Assembly (NCBI RefSeq): GCF_000495855.1
Contig: NZ_AWGF01000002.1
Location: 186,001 to 250,000, forward strand
Direction: 5' to 3'
Length of the DNA: 64,000 bases
From: Asticcacaulis sp. YBE204
GTDB lineage: Bacteria; Pseudomonadota; Alphaproteobacteria; Caulobacterales; Caulobacteraceae
Part shown: piece by piece, positions 15,376-24,190 of the stretch
How the letters are laid out: each line of letters begins with the position of its first letter
How positions within the stretch are numbered: the stretch's first letter is position 1
The notes under the pieces: generated by a model
Databases searched by the model: none
The model's input: only the letters and a program-made list of their open reading frames with translations
Told to the model about the DNA's origin: nothing
Program-made: the position numbers and the translations under genes

Positions 15376-18279
15376 ATGACCAGCTCGAATCTGATGCAGG
15401 GCTTCATCAAGGTACGCGGCGCGCGCGAGCATAACCTCAAGGGGGTCGATGTCGACATTCCGCGCGGCAAGCTGGTGGTGCTTACCGGTTTGTCGGGGTC
15501 GGGCAAGTCGTCTTTGGCGTTCGACACCATCTATGCCGAAGGCCAGCGTCGTTACGTCGAATCGCTGTCGGCCTATGCGCGGCAATTCCTCGAGCTGATG
15601 TCGAAGCCCGATGTCGATCTGATCGAAGGCCTGTCGCCGGCCATTTCCATCGAGCAGAAGACGACCTCGAAAAACCCGCGCTCCACCGTCGGCACGGTCA
15701 CCGAAATCCACGACTATATGCGCCTCTTGTGGGCGCGCGTCGGTATCCCCTATTCGCCCGCCACCGGCCTGCCGATCGAGAGCCAGACCATTTCGCAGAT
15801 GGTCGACAAGATCATGGCCCTGCCCGAAGGGACGCGCCTGCTGTTGCTGGCGCCCTTCGTGCGCGGCCGCAAGGGCGAATACAAGAAGGAAATCGCCGAC
15901 CTCCAGCGTCAGGGTTTCCAGCGCCTCAAGGTCAATGGCGAATATTACCCTATCGAAGAGGCCCCCAAGCTCGACAAGAAGTACAAGCACGATATCGATG
16001 TCGTGGTCGACCGCGTCGTCGTGAAAGGCGGTCTGATGCAGCGTCTGGCCGACTCGCTTGAAACCGCCTTGCGGCTGGCCGACGGTCTGGCGATTGCCGA
16101 ATTCGCCGATATCGCTGAGGGCGAGAAAGAACCCAAGCGCCTGATTTTCTCGGAAAAGTTCGCCTGTCCGGTATCGGGCTTTACGATTGCCGAAATCGAG
16201 CCGCGCCTGTTTTCGTTCAACAATCCGTTCGGGGCCTGTCCGACCTGTGACGGGCTGGGCGTCAAGCTGACCTTCGACCACAGCCTGATCGTGCCGAACG
16301 AGGCCGAAACCCTCAAAGGCGGGGCCATCGCCCCGTGGTCGAAAGGCCCCTCGCCGCTCTATGCGCAGACGCTGGAAGCCCTGGCTCTGCACTACGGCTT
16401 CAAGATGGATACCAAATGGCGCGCCCTGACGCCGGAGGCGCAGGGCATCATCCTGCACGGGTCGGGCTCGGAAAAGATCAAGTTCACCTATCAGGACGGC
16501 TCGCGCCGCTACGACGTGACCAAGCCGTTCGAGGGCGTCATCCCCAACATGGAGCGTCGCTACCGCGAGACGGATTCGTCGTGGGTGCGCGAAGATCTGG
16601 GCCGCTATCAGGCCGAAACGCCGTGCGAGGCCTGTGGCGGCAAGCGCCTCAAGCCGGAAGCCTTGGCCGTCAAGGTCGATGCCCGCGACATCGCCGAAAT
16701 CTCGCAACTGTCGATCAAAAAGGCCCACGCCTGGTTCGCCGAGCTTGAGCAACATCTGACGGAAAAGCAGATGGATATCGCGCGGCGCATCCTCAAGGAA
16801 ATCCTCGACCGTCTGAACTTCCTCAATGCTGTGGGTCTCGACTATCTCAACCTGTCGCGCAATTCCGGCACCCTGTCGGGCGGCGAATCGCAGCGCATCC
16901 GTCTGGCCTCGCAGATCGGGTCCGGCCTGACCGGCGTGCTCTATGTGCTCGATGAACCCTCTATCGGTCTGCATCAGCGCGACAACGATCGTCTGCTGGA
17001 GAGCCTGAAAGGTCTGCGCGACCTCGGCAATTCGGTGCTGGTGGTCGAACACGACGAAGACGCCATCCTGACCGCCGACTACGTCATCGACATGGGCCCC
17101 GCCGCCGGTATCCATGGCGGTGAGGTCGTCGCCGAAGGCACGCCCGAAGAGGTCAAGAACAACCCGAAATCTCTGACGGGTCAGTATCTTACCGGGAAAC
17201 GTGAAATCCCGCTGTTCTTCTCGAAGGACACCGATCAGGAACGCCGCCCGATCGACAAGAAGCGGATGCTCAAGGTCATCGGGGCGCGCGGCAACAACCT
17301 TAAAAACGTCACCGGCGAAATCCCGGTCGGCGTCATGACCTGCATTACGGGCGTCTCAGGCGGCGGCAAGTCGTCGTTCACGCTGGAAACGCTGCATAAG
17401 GCGGCGGCGCGACGGCTGAACAACGCCTCGGCCAATGCCGCCCCGCACGACAAGATAGAGGGGCTGGAATTCTTCGACAAGGTGGTCGAAATCGATCAGT
17501 CGCCCATTGGTCGCACCCCGCGCTCGAACCCGGCGACCTATACCGGTGCCTTCGGACCGATCCGCGACTGGTACGCCGGTCTGCCGGAATCCAAGGCGCG
17601 CGGCTACGGGCCGGGGCGCTTCTCGTTCAACGTCAAGGGCGGGCGCTGCGAAGCCTGTACCGGCGACGGCCTGATCAAGATCGAGATGCACTTCCTGCCC
17701 GACGTTTACGTCACTTGCGACGTGTGCAAGGGCAAGCGCTATAACCGCGAAACGCTGGAAATCTCGTTCAAGGGCCATTCCATCGCCGACGTGCTCGACA
17801 TGACGGTCGAGGAAGGCGCCGAGGCCTTCAAGGCCGTGCCGACGATCCGCGATAAGCTGGAAACGCTGAAACGCGTGGGGCTCGGCTATATCAAGATCGG
17901 CCAGCAGGCGACGACGCTTTCGGGCGGGGAGGCGCAGCGCGTCAAGCTGTCGAAGGAACTGTCCAAGCGCGCGACGGGCAAGACGCTATATATTCTGGAT
18001 GAGCCGACGACGGGCCTACACTTCGAAGATACGCGCAAGCTGCTGGAAGTGCTGCACGAACTGACCGACCACGGCAATACGGTGGTGGTCATCGAGCACA
18101 ATCTCGACGTCATCAAAACGGCGGACTGGCTGCTCGACTTCGGCCCCGAAGGCGGCGATGGCGGCGGCGAAATCGTCGCCTTCGGCACGCCGGAAAAGGT
18201 GTCGGACAATCCGAAATCGTGGACGGGCAAATACCTGAAAGATATTCTGGCGCGACATAAGACGCGGAAGAAAAAGTAG
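15376..18279 (+). CDS. uvrA: Excinuclease ABC subunit A
   Basis: DNA-damage recognition ATPase of nucleotide excision repair, acting with UvrB. The 967-residue protein has two ABC modules: Walker [10 protein letters not shown] near residue 41 and GVSGGGKSS in the second half, with signatures [12 protein letters not shown] and [11 protein letters not shown]. Zinc clusters [17 protein letters not shown] and CEACTGDG...CDVCKGKRY are all present. ATG 15376 was chosen because AAGGA lies seven bases upstream; ATG codons at 15328 and 15343 lack this. An SOS box at 15194 precedes it. Confidence 0.96.
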   Translation: MTSSNLMQGFIKVRGAREHNLKGVDVDIPRGKLVVLTGLSGSGKSSLAFDTIYAEGQRRYVESLSAYARQFLELMSKPDVDLIEGLSPAISIEQKTTSKNPRSTVGTVTEIHDYMRLLWARVGIPYSPATGLPIESQTISQMVDKIMALPEGTRLLLLAPFVRGRKGEYKKEIADLQRQGFQRLKVNGEYYPIEEAPKLDKKYKHDIDVVVDRVVVKGGLMQRLADSLETALRLADGLAIAEFADIAEGEKEPKRLIFSEKFACPVSGFTIAEIEPRLFSFNNPFGACPTCDGLGVKLTFDHSLIVPNEAETLKGGAIAPWSKGPSPLYAQTLEALALHYGFKMDTKWRALTPEAQGIILHGSGSEKIKFTYQDGSRRYDVTKPFEGVIPNMERRYRETDSSWVREDLGRYQAETPCEACGGKRLKPEALAVKVDARDIAEISQLSIKKAHAWFAELEQHLTEKQMDIARRILKEILDRLNFLNAVGLDYLNLSRNSGTLSGGESQRIRLASQIGSGLTGVLYVLDEPSIGLHQRDNDRLLESLKGLRDLGNSVLVVEHDEDAILTADYVIDMGPAAGIHGGEVVAEGTPEEVKNNPKSLTGQYLTGKREIPLFFSKDTDQERRPIDKKRMLKVIGARGNNLKNVTGEIPVGVMTCITGVSGGGKSSFTLETLHKAAARRLNNASANAAPHDKIEGLEFFDKVVEIDQSPIGRTPRSNPATYTGAFGPIRDWYAGLPESKARGYGPGRFSFNVKGGRCEACTGDGLIKIEMHFLPDVYVTCDVCKGKRYNRETLEISFKGHSIADVLDMTVEEGAEAFKAVPTIRDKLETLKRVGLGYIKIGQQATTLSGGEAQRVKLSKELSKRATGKTLYILDEPTTGLHFEDTRKLLEVLHELTDHGNTVVVIEHNLDVIKTADWLLDFGPEGGDGGGEIVAFGTPEKVSDNPKSWTGKYLKDILARHKTRKKK

Positions 18280-18373
18280 AAGCCCACAATCTACGAATTC
18301 GGCTATGAACCCGGCGTTAACCCTATTCGGGCATCTAATCTGAGAACGTTCCCGCTCAGATTCGGATTCCGCC

Positions 18374-19252
18374 ATGCGCCGCCCTGCTCTCCTGTTTTCG
18401 GTCGCCCTGATCGCCCTCACCGGACTGACGGCCTGCGGCGGCAAGCCCAAGACTGAACACGGGGCCGATCACGGCGGTGGGGACGCTCACGCGGCCGCCG
18501 AAGGCCATGGCGATGCGGCGGATGCCGGACACGGCGATACCGGCCATGGCGGCGCGCAAATGGCGCAGATCGCCCACTGGAGCTACGAAGGCGACGACGG
18601 CCCGAGCCACTGGAATCAACTCGGCGGCGACAACACAACCTGCGCCAGCGGGCACCGGCAATCGCCGATCAACCTGTCCGGCATGGCCGGGGCCAAGACT
18701 GTCAATATGACGCTCGACTACACCTCGTCCGCCGCCAAGATTCAGAACCTCGGCCACGTCGTTCAGGTCTCGCCGACCGATGGCGGCGGCGTCATCATGG
18801 ACAATGTGCGCTATAAGCTGATCCAGTTCCACTTCCACACCCCTTCGGAACATACGATCGACGGCCATCGCGCCGCCATCGAGGCGCACTTCGTCCATAA
18901 GAACGACAAGGGGGAATTGCTGGTCATCGGCGTCCTGTCGGATGTCGGAGTCGCCGACCCGATGCTGGCGCCGATCTGGACCTATCTGCCGACCGATCCC
19001 GGCCCGGCGGCGGTCATCCCCGACGTGCTGATCAATGCGCGCGACCTCATGCCGGCGACCGAGGAGTTTTATGCCTATTCAGGTTCGCTGACCACGCCGC
19101 CGTGCTCGGAAAACGTCACCTGGCTGGTCTATGCCTCGCCTCTGTCGATCAGTGCCGAACAGGTCGACGCCTATCAGCGCCTGACCGGCCCCAATGCCCG
19201 CCCGATCCAGACGGCCCAGGGACGCGACATTCTGCATATTATCGGTGGTTAA
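18374..19252 (+). CDS. Alpha-carbonic anhydrase lipoprotein
   Basis: Interconverts CO2 and bicarbonate in the periplasm. The 292-residue protein has a lipoprotein signal with lipobox LTAC (Cys21). A histidine- and aspartate-rich linker (residues 29-60, with six or more His) follows, then a complete alpha-CA domain. Zinc ligands are His153 and His155 in QFHFHTPSEH and His172 in EAHFVH. Cys90 and the Cys of TTPPCSENV should form the usual disulphide. The His-rich linker could bind zinc before delivery to the active site, which is inference. Confidence 0.95.
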   Translation: MRRPALLFSVALIALTGLTACGGKPKTEHGADHGGGDAHAAAEGHGDAADAGHGDTGHGGAQMAQIAHWSYEGDDGPSHWNQLGGDNTTCASGHRQSPINLSGMAGAKTVNMTLDYTSSAAKIQNLGHVVQVSPTDGGGVIMDNVRYKLIQFHFHTPSEHTIDGHRAAIEAHFVHKNDKGELLVIGVLSDVGVADPMLAPIWTYLPTDPGPAAVIPDVLINARDLMPATEEFYAYSGSLTTPPCSENVTWLVYASPLSISAEQVDAYQRLTGPNARPIQTAQGRDILHIIGG

Positions 19253-19254
19253 GA

Positions 19255-19299
19255 GCGCATTCCAAAACCTGTGATGCGGTTTTTGGCCTCAAATGCGCG
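19255..19299. repeat. Dispersed imperfect palindrome, copy 2
   Basis: Starts GCGCATTCCAAAACCTGTG and ends GGCCTCAAATGCGCG; near-identical in layout to the copy at 9720-9763. It lies between the convergent ends of the carbonic anhydrase gene and the membrane-protein gene, where it could help terminate both transcripts. Confidence 0.75.
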
Positions 19300-19302
19300 A
19301 CC

Positions 19303-20226
19303 TCAGACAAGCGTTTTGGCGGCCTTGAGCATCTTGTAGGCCGAGGCCACCGCGCCCACCGTGATGGCGGTCGTCAAGGGCGCGATCATGCCATTGACGA
19401 AGAGGGACAAGGCATTCAGCGGCGACAGAATATTGGCCAGTTGCGACATGTCCGGTTGAGGAATTTCCGACAGCGCCTTGATATCCTTACCTGTGATCAG
19501 CGATGCCAGAGCGGTATAAACCGAATTGATCAGGACGGCGACGACCACGGCCATGAGAAATGCCACGATAAACCCGCCAAGCAAGGACCAGAAGCGACCT
19601 TGAGTCAGTTTTAGGGAGCCCGTGATATTCAAACGACCTTCCTCGAAGCTCTGAACGCTCACCATCGACAAACGCACCATCAGCCAGATATTGAAAGCGA
19701 TGGTCGCCATGACCGTTAGGGCGCCGATGATTGGAATAAGAGCTTTCATTACCGCCCCGGCTATCAACGAAAGCAAGGTGCCGAGAACCCCGATAATGAC
19801 GGCGCAAATCAATCCGACGACGATAACGATGAAGGTCAGAATGAACGACAAGGCGACCTGACGCACCTCATCCTTGCCTAACCGCAAAAACCCGAACCTA
19901 TCCGAATATCCCCCCAGTACGGCGCGATAGATAGCGCACGTAATGACCGCCGAAAAGACCAGAGACAGCATGACGGTCAGCAAATAGGCAGGCCCGAAAT
20001 GCAGTAACAGGCCGGGAATGGCGTTCGGGTCTTTCAGAGGCAATCCCCTGAAAAACAAATCGAACTCGGAGGCTAAGACGTTCCATTCAGCACCGGCCAC
20101 GGACATCAGCAGCGCGGTCGACAAAACGATCCCGGCAAGCAGTACCACACCCCACCATGCAGTCAGGATGGGGCGTTCACGGATGATGCGGAACCCTTCG
20201 AAGGCAAAATCGACGGACAGGGCCAT
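19303..20226 (-). CDS. Multi-pass membrane protein, unknown function (paralogue A)
   Basis: The 307-residue protein starts MALSVDFAFEGFRIIRERPI and has about six hydrophobic segments, including LTAWWGVVLLAGIVLSTALL, LTVMLSLVFSAVITCAIYRA and FILTFIVIVVGLICAVIIGV. The organisation (N-terminal amphipathic stretch, long loop, then paired helices with SVQSFEEGRLNITGSLKLTQGRFW) resembles uncharacterised proteins related to the membrane domain of glycerophosphodiesterases; I cannot name a family. It shares layout with the gene upstream at 20265-21068. A TTG at 20250 is an alternative start. Confidence 0.72.
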   Translation of the reverse strand: MALSVDFAFEGFRIIRERPILTAWWGVVLLAGIVLSTALLMSVAGAEWNVLASEFDLFFRGLPLKDPNAIPGLLLHFGPAYLLTVMLSLVFSAVITCAIYRAVLGGYSDRFGFLRLGKDEVRQVALSFILTFIVIVVGLICAVIIGVLGTLLSLIAGAVMKALIPIIGALTVMATIAFNIWLMVRLSMVSVQSFEEGRLNITGSLKLTQGRFWSLLGGFIVAFLMAVVVAVLINSVYTALASLITGKDIKALSEIPQPDMSQLANILSPLNALSLFVNGMIAPLTTAITVGAVASAYKMLKAAKTLV

Positions 20227-20264
20227 AGGGGCGCGGCTTTCAGGAGACAAGCGAACTAAAGATA

Positions 20265-21068
20265 CTATCCCTTAGCCCGCAACTCCATGATTTGCCTATA
20301 GGCCGAGGCTAAAAAAGCGATACTGACCGGCAGGAAGACAGCGATGCCCAGCGCCAGATTGACGATCAGGGCGGGTGTGAGTCCGGCTATATTGCCTGCA
20401 TTCGGGATGACGGCGCTCACGACGATGAACGGCAGGGCCAGATAGGCATAGCCGAGGAACAGCTTGACCGTCTGTCCCGACGACAGGGTCAGCGCGTTCA
20501 GCGACACCACCCGATGTTCGGCCACCGTCGCCGCCTGATGCAGCCACAGCTTCACCGACAGGATGGTCAGGGTCAGCATGACGCCTGCAATGGCCACCAG
20601 AAGCACGATGCCCTGCGGCTGAGGCCCGTTGACCAGTTCGAGGAAGAAGCCGTGCGGCGTGCTATGGCTTTGATCCGCTAACCCCGCCGCGCCCAGGAAC
20701 AGAGCCAGCATGACGCACAGGGTCGCGAACACCATCAACCAGAATAGCGCGACCAGCAGCCCCGCCCCGATCAGGCGCAATTCCGGCTTGCCGAACTGTA
20801 TACCGCCAAGACCCAGTCCTTCGGCCTTCGCGTAACGTTCGCCGAACAGAGCGACACGGTACAGCCCGCCTGCGACCACAAATTGAAACAACAGGCTGGT
20901 CATGATCAGCCCGCGGCGTAATCCAATCTCGATTTGCGGCACCTGACTGATCAGCACCAGCGCGAACAATGCCGCCAGCGCCAGCCACGACTGACGCCAC
21001 AGCGTCGGCAGGGTCGCGACCGCACTTTTTAAAGCCCCCACCAGATGGAACGCCGGACCGAAACTCAT
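20265..21068 (-). CDS. Multi-pass membrane protein, unknown function (paralogue B)
   Basis: The 267-residue protein starts MSFGPAFHLVGALKSAVATL and has about six membrane segments. It ends VFLPVSIAFLASAYRQIMEL, close in pattern to the C-terminus of the next gene (AITVGAVASAYKMLKAAKTL). The two are 38 bases apart on the same strand, suggesting an operon of diverged paralogues. ATG 21068 lies about nine bases after GGGGA; ATG 21077 is also possible but too close to that sequence. Confidence 0.72.
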   Translation of the reverse strand: MSFGPAFHLVGALKSAVATLPTLWRQSWLALAALFALVLISQVPQIEIGLRRGLIMTSLLFQFVVAGGLYRVALFGERYAKAEGLGLGGIQFGKPELRLIGAGLLVALFWLMVFATLCVMLALFLGAAGLADQSHSTPHGFFLELVNGPQPQGIVLLVAIAGVMLTLTILSVKLWLHQAATVAEHRVVSLNALTLSSGQTVKLFLGYAYLALPFIVVSAVIPNAGNIAGLTPALIVNLALGIAVFLPVSIAFLASAYRQIMELRAKG

Positions 21069-21226
21069 TGCACCCATATCCCCACACAAAGGCTCAAGCC
21101 ACGTGACAGCCTTAACCATGCGACAATCTGAAACAAATCCTTTCGCTTTTAAAGCGCAAAGGTAAGCCTGCCATGATTTTGTCGTCGCCCCGTGACATCA
21201 CAGCCCGCTGAGATTATAGAGCGGGC

Positions 21227-22666
21227 ATGACACATTCTTACTCCCCTGTTCATATCATCGGCGGCGGCCTGGCCGGTTCCGAGGCCGCCTGGCAGTTGGC
21301 TCAGGCCGGTGTGCCCGTCGTTATCCACGAAATGCGCGGCTCGGAAACGACCGACGCCGAAGGTCAGGCCAGCCTGCGCGGCACCGATGCACACCAGACC
21401 GACGGTCTGGCCGAACTGGTTTGTTCCAACTCGTTCCGCTCCGACGACTGGGAATTCAATGCCGTAGGCCTGCTGCACGCCGAGATGCGCCGCGCCCACT
21501 CGCTGATCATGGCCTGCGCCGATACACACCAGGTGCCCGCCGGCGGCGCGCTGGCCGTCGATCGGGAAGGCTTTTCGCAAGCGGTGACCAAGGCCCTCAC
21601 CGCGCATCCGTTGATCACGCTGGTCCGCGAGGAAGTCACCTCGCTGCGCGACAAGGACTGGGATAATGTCATCTGCGCCACCGGGCCGCTAACGTCCGAG
21701 CGCCTGTCCGATGTCATTCTGGAGCTGACCGGCGAAGGGCATTTGAGCTTCTTCGACGCCATCGCGCCGATTGTACACACCGACTCCATCGACATGAACA
21801 TCGCCTGGCGTCAGTCACGCTACGACAAGGAAGGCCCCGGCGGCGACGCGGCAGCCTATATCAACTGCCCGATGACCAAGCCCGAATACGAGGCCTTTAT
21901 CGACGCCCTGCTCGACGGCCCCAAGGCCGACTTCAAGGACTGGGAGCACGTCCCGTATTTCGACGGCTGCCTGCCGATCGAGGTTATGGCCGAACGCGGT
22001 CGCGAAACCCTGCGCTTCGGCCCGATGAAGCCGGTCGGCCTGACCAATCCGCGCGATCCGCTGGTCAAGCCGCACGCCATCATCCAGTTGCGTCAGGACA
22101 ATGCGCTGGGCACGCTCTACAACATGGTCGGTTTCCAGACCAAGCTGAAGCACGGCGCACAGGCGGAGGTCTTCCGCATGATTCCGGGCTTGCAGAACGC
22201 GCAGTTCGCGCGTCTGGGCGGTCTGCATCGCAATACCTTCATCCAGTCGCCCAAAGTTCTGGATCGTAATCTGCGTTTGAAGTCCCTGCCCACCCTGCGG
22301 TTTGCGGGACAAATCACCGGCGTCGAAGGTTATGTCGAATCCTCGGCCATCGGTCTGCTGGCCGGACGGTTCGCCGCGGCTCAGGCGAAGGGCGAGACGC
22401 TGGACGCGCCGCCGGAAACCACGGCTCTGGGGGCGCTGATTGCGCACATCACCGGCGGGCATCTGGCGGATGAGAAGGCCTCGTTTCAACCGATGAACAT
22501 CAATTACGGCCTGCTGCCGCCGCTGGAAGCCCCGAAGGTTGACGAGCATGGCGTCAAGATTCCGCTCAAGGAACGCGGCCGCGCCAAGAAGCGGCTGATG
22601 AGCCTGCGCGCCCTGCGCGATATCGACCTATGGCTGGTTGCCCAATCCGAGAGAGCCGATGCTTAA
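21227..22666 (+). CDS. trmFO: Methylenetetrahydrofolate--tRNA-(uracil-5-)-methyltransferase TrmFO
   Basis: Makes 5-methyluridine at position 54 of tRNA using methylenetetrahydrofolate and FAD. The 479-residue protein has an N-terminal FAD-binding motif [18 protein letters not shown]. It also has the family signatures [15 protein letters not shown] (with the conserved cysteine, residue 66) and GALAVDRE, and a long C-terminal domain with [14 protein letters not shown] and [20 protein letters not shown]. Length is slightly above the common ~440-470. Its end overlaps the next start by eight bases. Confidence 0.95.
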   Translation: MTHSYSPVHIIGGGLAGSEAAWQLAQAGVPVVIHEMRGSETTDAEGQASLRGTDAHQTDGLAELVCSNSFRSDDWEFNAVGLLHAEMRRAHSLIMACADTHQVPAGGALAVDREGFSQAVTKALTAHPLITLVREEVTSLRDKDWDNVICATGPLTSERLSDVILELTGEGHLSFFDAIAPIVHTDSIDMNIAWRQSRYDKEGPGGDAAAYINCPMTKPEYEAFIDALLDGPKADFKDWEHVPYFDGCLPIEVMAERGRETLRFGPMKPVGLTNPRDPLVKPHAIIQLRQDNALGTLYNMVGFQTKLKHGAQAEVFRMIPGLQNAQFARLGGLHRNTFIQSPKVLDRNLRLKSLPTLRFAGQITGVEGYVESSAIGLLAGRFAAAQAKGETLDAPPETTALGALIAHITGGHLADEKASFQPMNINYGLLPPLEAPKVDEHGVKIPLKERGRAKKRLMSLRALRDIDLWLVAQSERADA

Positions 22667-23333
22667 GACCTCGCTGAAAGCCTTTGTTTGTGTAAGCGTT
22701 CTGACCCTGACCGGGTGCGCCACCGACGGTCCGACGCCGACACCGTTGCCGGTCGTGATCCCATCGTCCCTGACGCCGCAGCCGGTCCTGATGTTCGACG
22801 TGCAGAAGGAAGGCCGCAAGCTCTATACGCTTAACGACGAGTTCCCCTATTGCGACCGCACGTCGGGAAAGGTCATCGTGGTGCCGAAATGGTTCCAGAC
22901 CGACTTCGCCTCGGTGCCGTGGTACGGGCAAATGGCCGTCAACACCAACGGCCCGACAATCCGCGCCGCCATCATCCACGACTGGCTCTACGCCATCGGC
23001 GAACCGGGCAAGCGCAAGGATGCCGACGATATCTTCTACTACGCCATGCGCAAATGGGGCGTCAGCGAGATCGAGGCACGGATCGCCTATAATGCCGTCC
23101 GTCAGGGTGGCGAGCGAGGCTATGGACTGGCGTCGGACTGGGTGTTCATCAATCCGGCGCAACCGGGCGTACGTCTGGCTGCCCCCTTCCCAAAGCCGAA
23201 GACCGGTGTGGTAATGGTTCTGCCGCAGTGCAAGGGCTTCGAAGAGATGATCGCCAAGGGCTGGAAGGCCTATGCGCCGAAGCCGGTGATCGTGGAACAA
23301 CCGAAGAAGAAGCCGCTGTTCGGGATTGGCTAA
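22659..23333 (+). CDS. DUF1353 lipoprotein
   Basis: The 224-residue protein begins [20 protein letters not shown], with a lipobox LTGC. A DUF1353 domain follows ([45 protein letters not shown]), which is also seen in phage-related proteins of unknown activity. The HDWLY and DADDIF residues are the most conserved and may form an active or metal site. ATG 22659 lies inside trmFO, after GAGAG, implying translational coupling. The end overlaps the convergent gene by four bases. Confidence 0.85.
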   Translation: MLKTSLKAFVCVSVLTLTGCATDGPTPTPLPVVIPSSLTPQPVLMFDVQKEGRKLYTLNDEFPYCDRTSGKVIVVPKWFQTDFASVPWYGQMAVNTNGPTIRAAIIHDWLYAIGEPGKRKDADDIFYYAMRKWGVSEIEARIAYNAVRQGGERGYGLASDWVFINPAQPGVRLAAPFPKPKTGVVMVLPQCKGFEEMIAKGWKAYAPKPVIVEQPKKKPLFGIG

Positions 23334-24016
23334 ATCCGGCCCGACACGAACGCCCATAATAGACGGGCGCGTACCGAAAACGCCCCGCGCGTCCGGCCAA
23401 ACCACACATCCCCCGCCAGAGCCGACGGCAGAACCAGCGGCAACAAAGCCGTTGGAACGCGTTTCAGCGCCGCGCGCGCTTCGCGGTACAGATGCCGGTA
23501 CTCGGCCTCCCCCGCCTCTTCGTCCCTGAGCAGGCGCGCCGCTTTCAGCGCCGCCAGCGCCTGAAAACGGGCGGGCGCCGCAAGGGTTTCACTATCGGCC
23601 TTGGCGTCGAGCAACCGCGCGGCCTGCCGAATCAACAGGACGGCGCCGTGATCGGCTACCGTCAGCGCATCGCGCATCGACAGCTTGCCGTCCAGAAGCA
23701 CGCGATGCGCTTCAATAGCCGTGCGAAACGCTTCGGCGTCGAGCCCCTGTTCACGGATAAGCGGTTCCAGCGCGGCGCTCAGGGGATGATACCGCACCTT
23801 GCCGCCCGCTGCGATTTCCTCGATCGCCTCCAGCCACCAGGTATAGCGGATATCGCCCAGCAGCGGCTCGGACACACGTGCCGGAACATCTCGCAGCAGT
23901 TCGATAAAGGCGAAAATCGCCAGCACCTGTTCGCGCTTTTGCACATCATCGATGAAGTTGGCGCTCAGGCGCACGATCTCATCGCGCGGTACGGTTTCGG
24001 TATCGATGTCGGTCAT
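23330..24016 (-). CDS. Squalene/phytoene synthase-family protein
   Basis: The 228-residue protein starts MTDIDTETVPRDEIVRLSAN. It keeps family-like segments (QKREQVLAIFAFIELLRDVP, GDIRYTWWLEAIEEIAAGG, HPLSAALEPLIREQGLDAEA), but the two aspartate-rich DxxxD substrate motifs of true synthases are not obvious. It therefore resembles the shorter NDUFAF6-like branch. It lies downstream of secDF, as its relatives do in other alphaproteobacteria. ATG 24016 has a strong GGAGAAG Shine-Dalgarno, which is supplied by the end of the repeat element at 24020-24174. Confidence 0.82.
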   Translation of the reverse strand: MTDIDTETVPRDEIVRLSANFIDDVQKREQVLAIFAFIELLRDVPARVSEPLLGDIRYTWWLEAIEEIAAGGKVRYHPLSAALEPLIREQGLDAEAFRTAIEAHRVLLDGKLSMRDALTVADHGAVLLIRQAARLLDAKADSETLAAPARFQALAALKAARLLRDEEAGEAEYRHLYREARAALKRVPTALLPLVLPSALAGDVWFGRTRGAFSVRARLLWAFVSGRI

Positions 24017-24019
24017 AGC

Positions 24020-24174
24020 TTCTCCTCCCTGTCGCGCCAGCGATGGGGAGGTGGATTTTTGAGCAACGCTCAAAAAGACGGAGGGGGATGCCTCCGCCGG
24101 AGATATCCCCCTCCACCATCCATCGCTGCGCTCGGACGGTCCCCCTCCCCATGCCTGCGGCACAGGGAGGAGAA
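24020..24174. repeat. 155-bp intergenic element with 13-bp perfect terminal inverted repeats
   Basis: Ends are TTCTCCTCCCTGT and ACAGGGAGGAGAA. Inside is the module GGGGAGGTGGATTTTT then a short AGC/GCT hairpin, AAAAAGACGG and a G-run, which recurs at about 33134-33173. There is no transposase, so it resembles a MITE or large REP element. It fills almost the whole gap between secDF and the squalene-synthase-like gene. Confidence 0.75.
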
Positions 24175-24190
24175 ATCATATTGCGCAAAA

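Noticed and set aside
15301-17115. A 604-codon open frame antisense to uvrA
   Set aside because: UvrA with all motifs occupies the other strand; the antisense product has no recognisable domain or ribosome site.
24020-24174. An insertion sequence between secDF and the squalene-synthase-like gene
   Set aside because: It has terminal inverted repeats but no coding capacity and no obvious target-site duplication; kept as a MITE/REP-like element.
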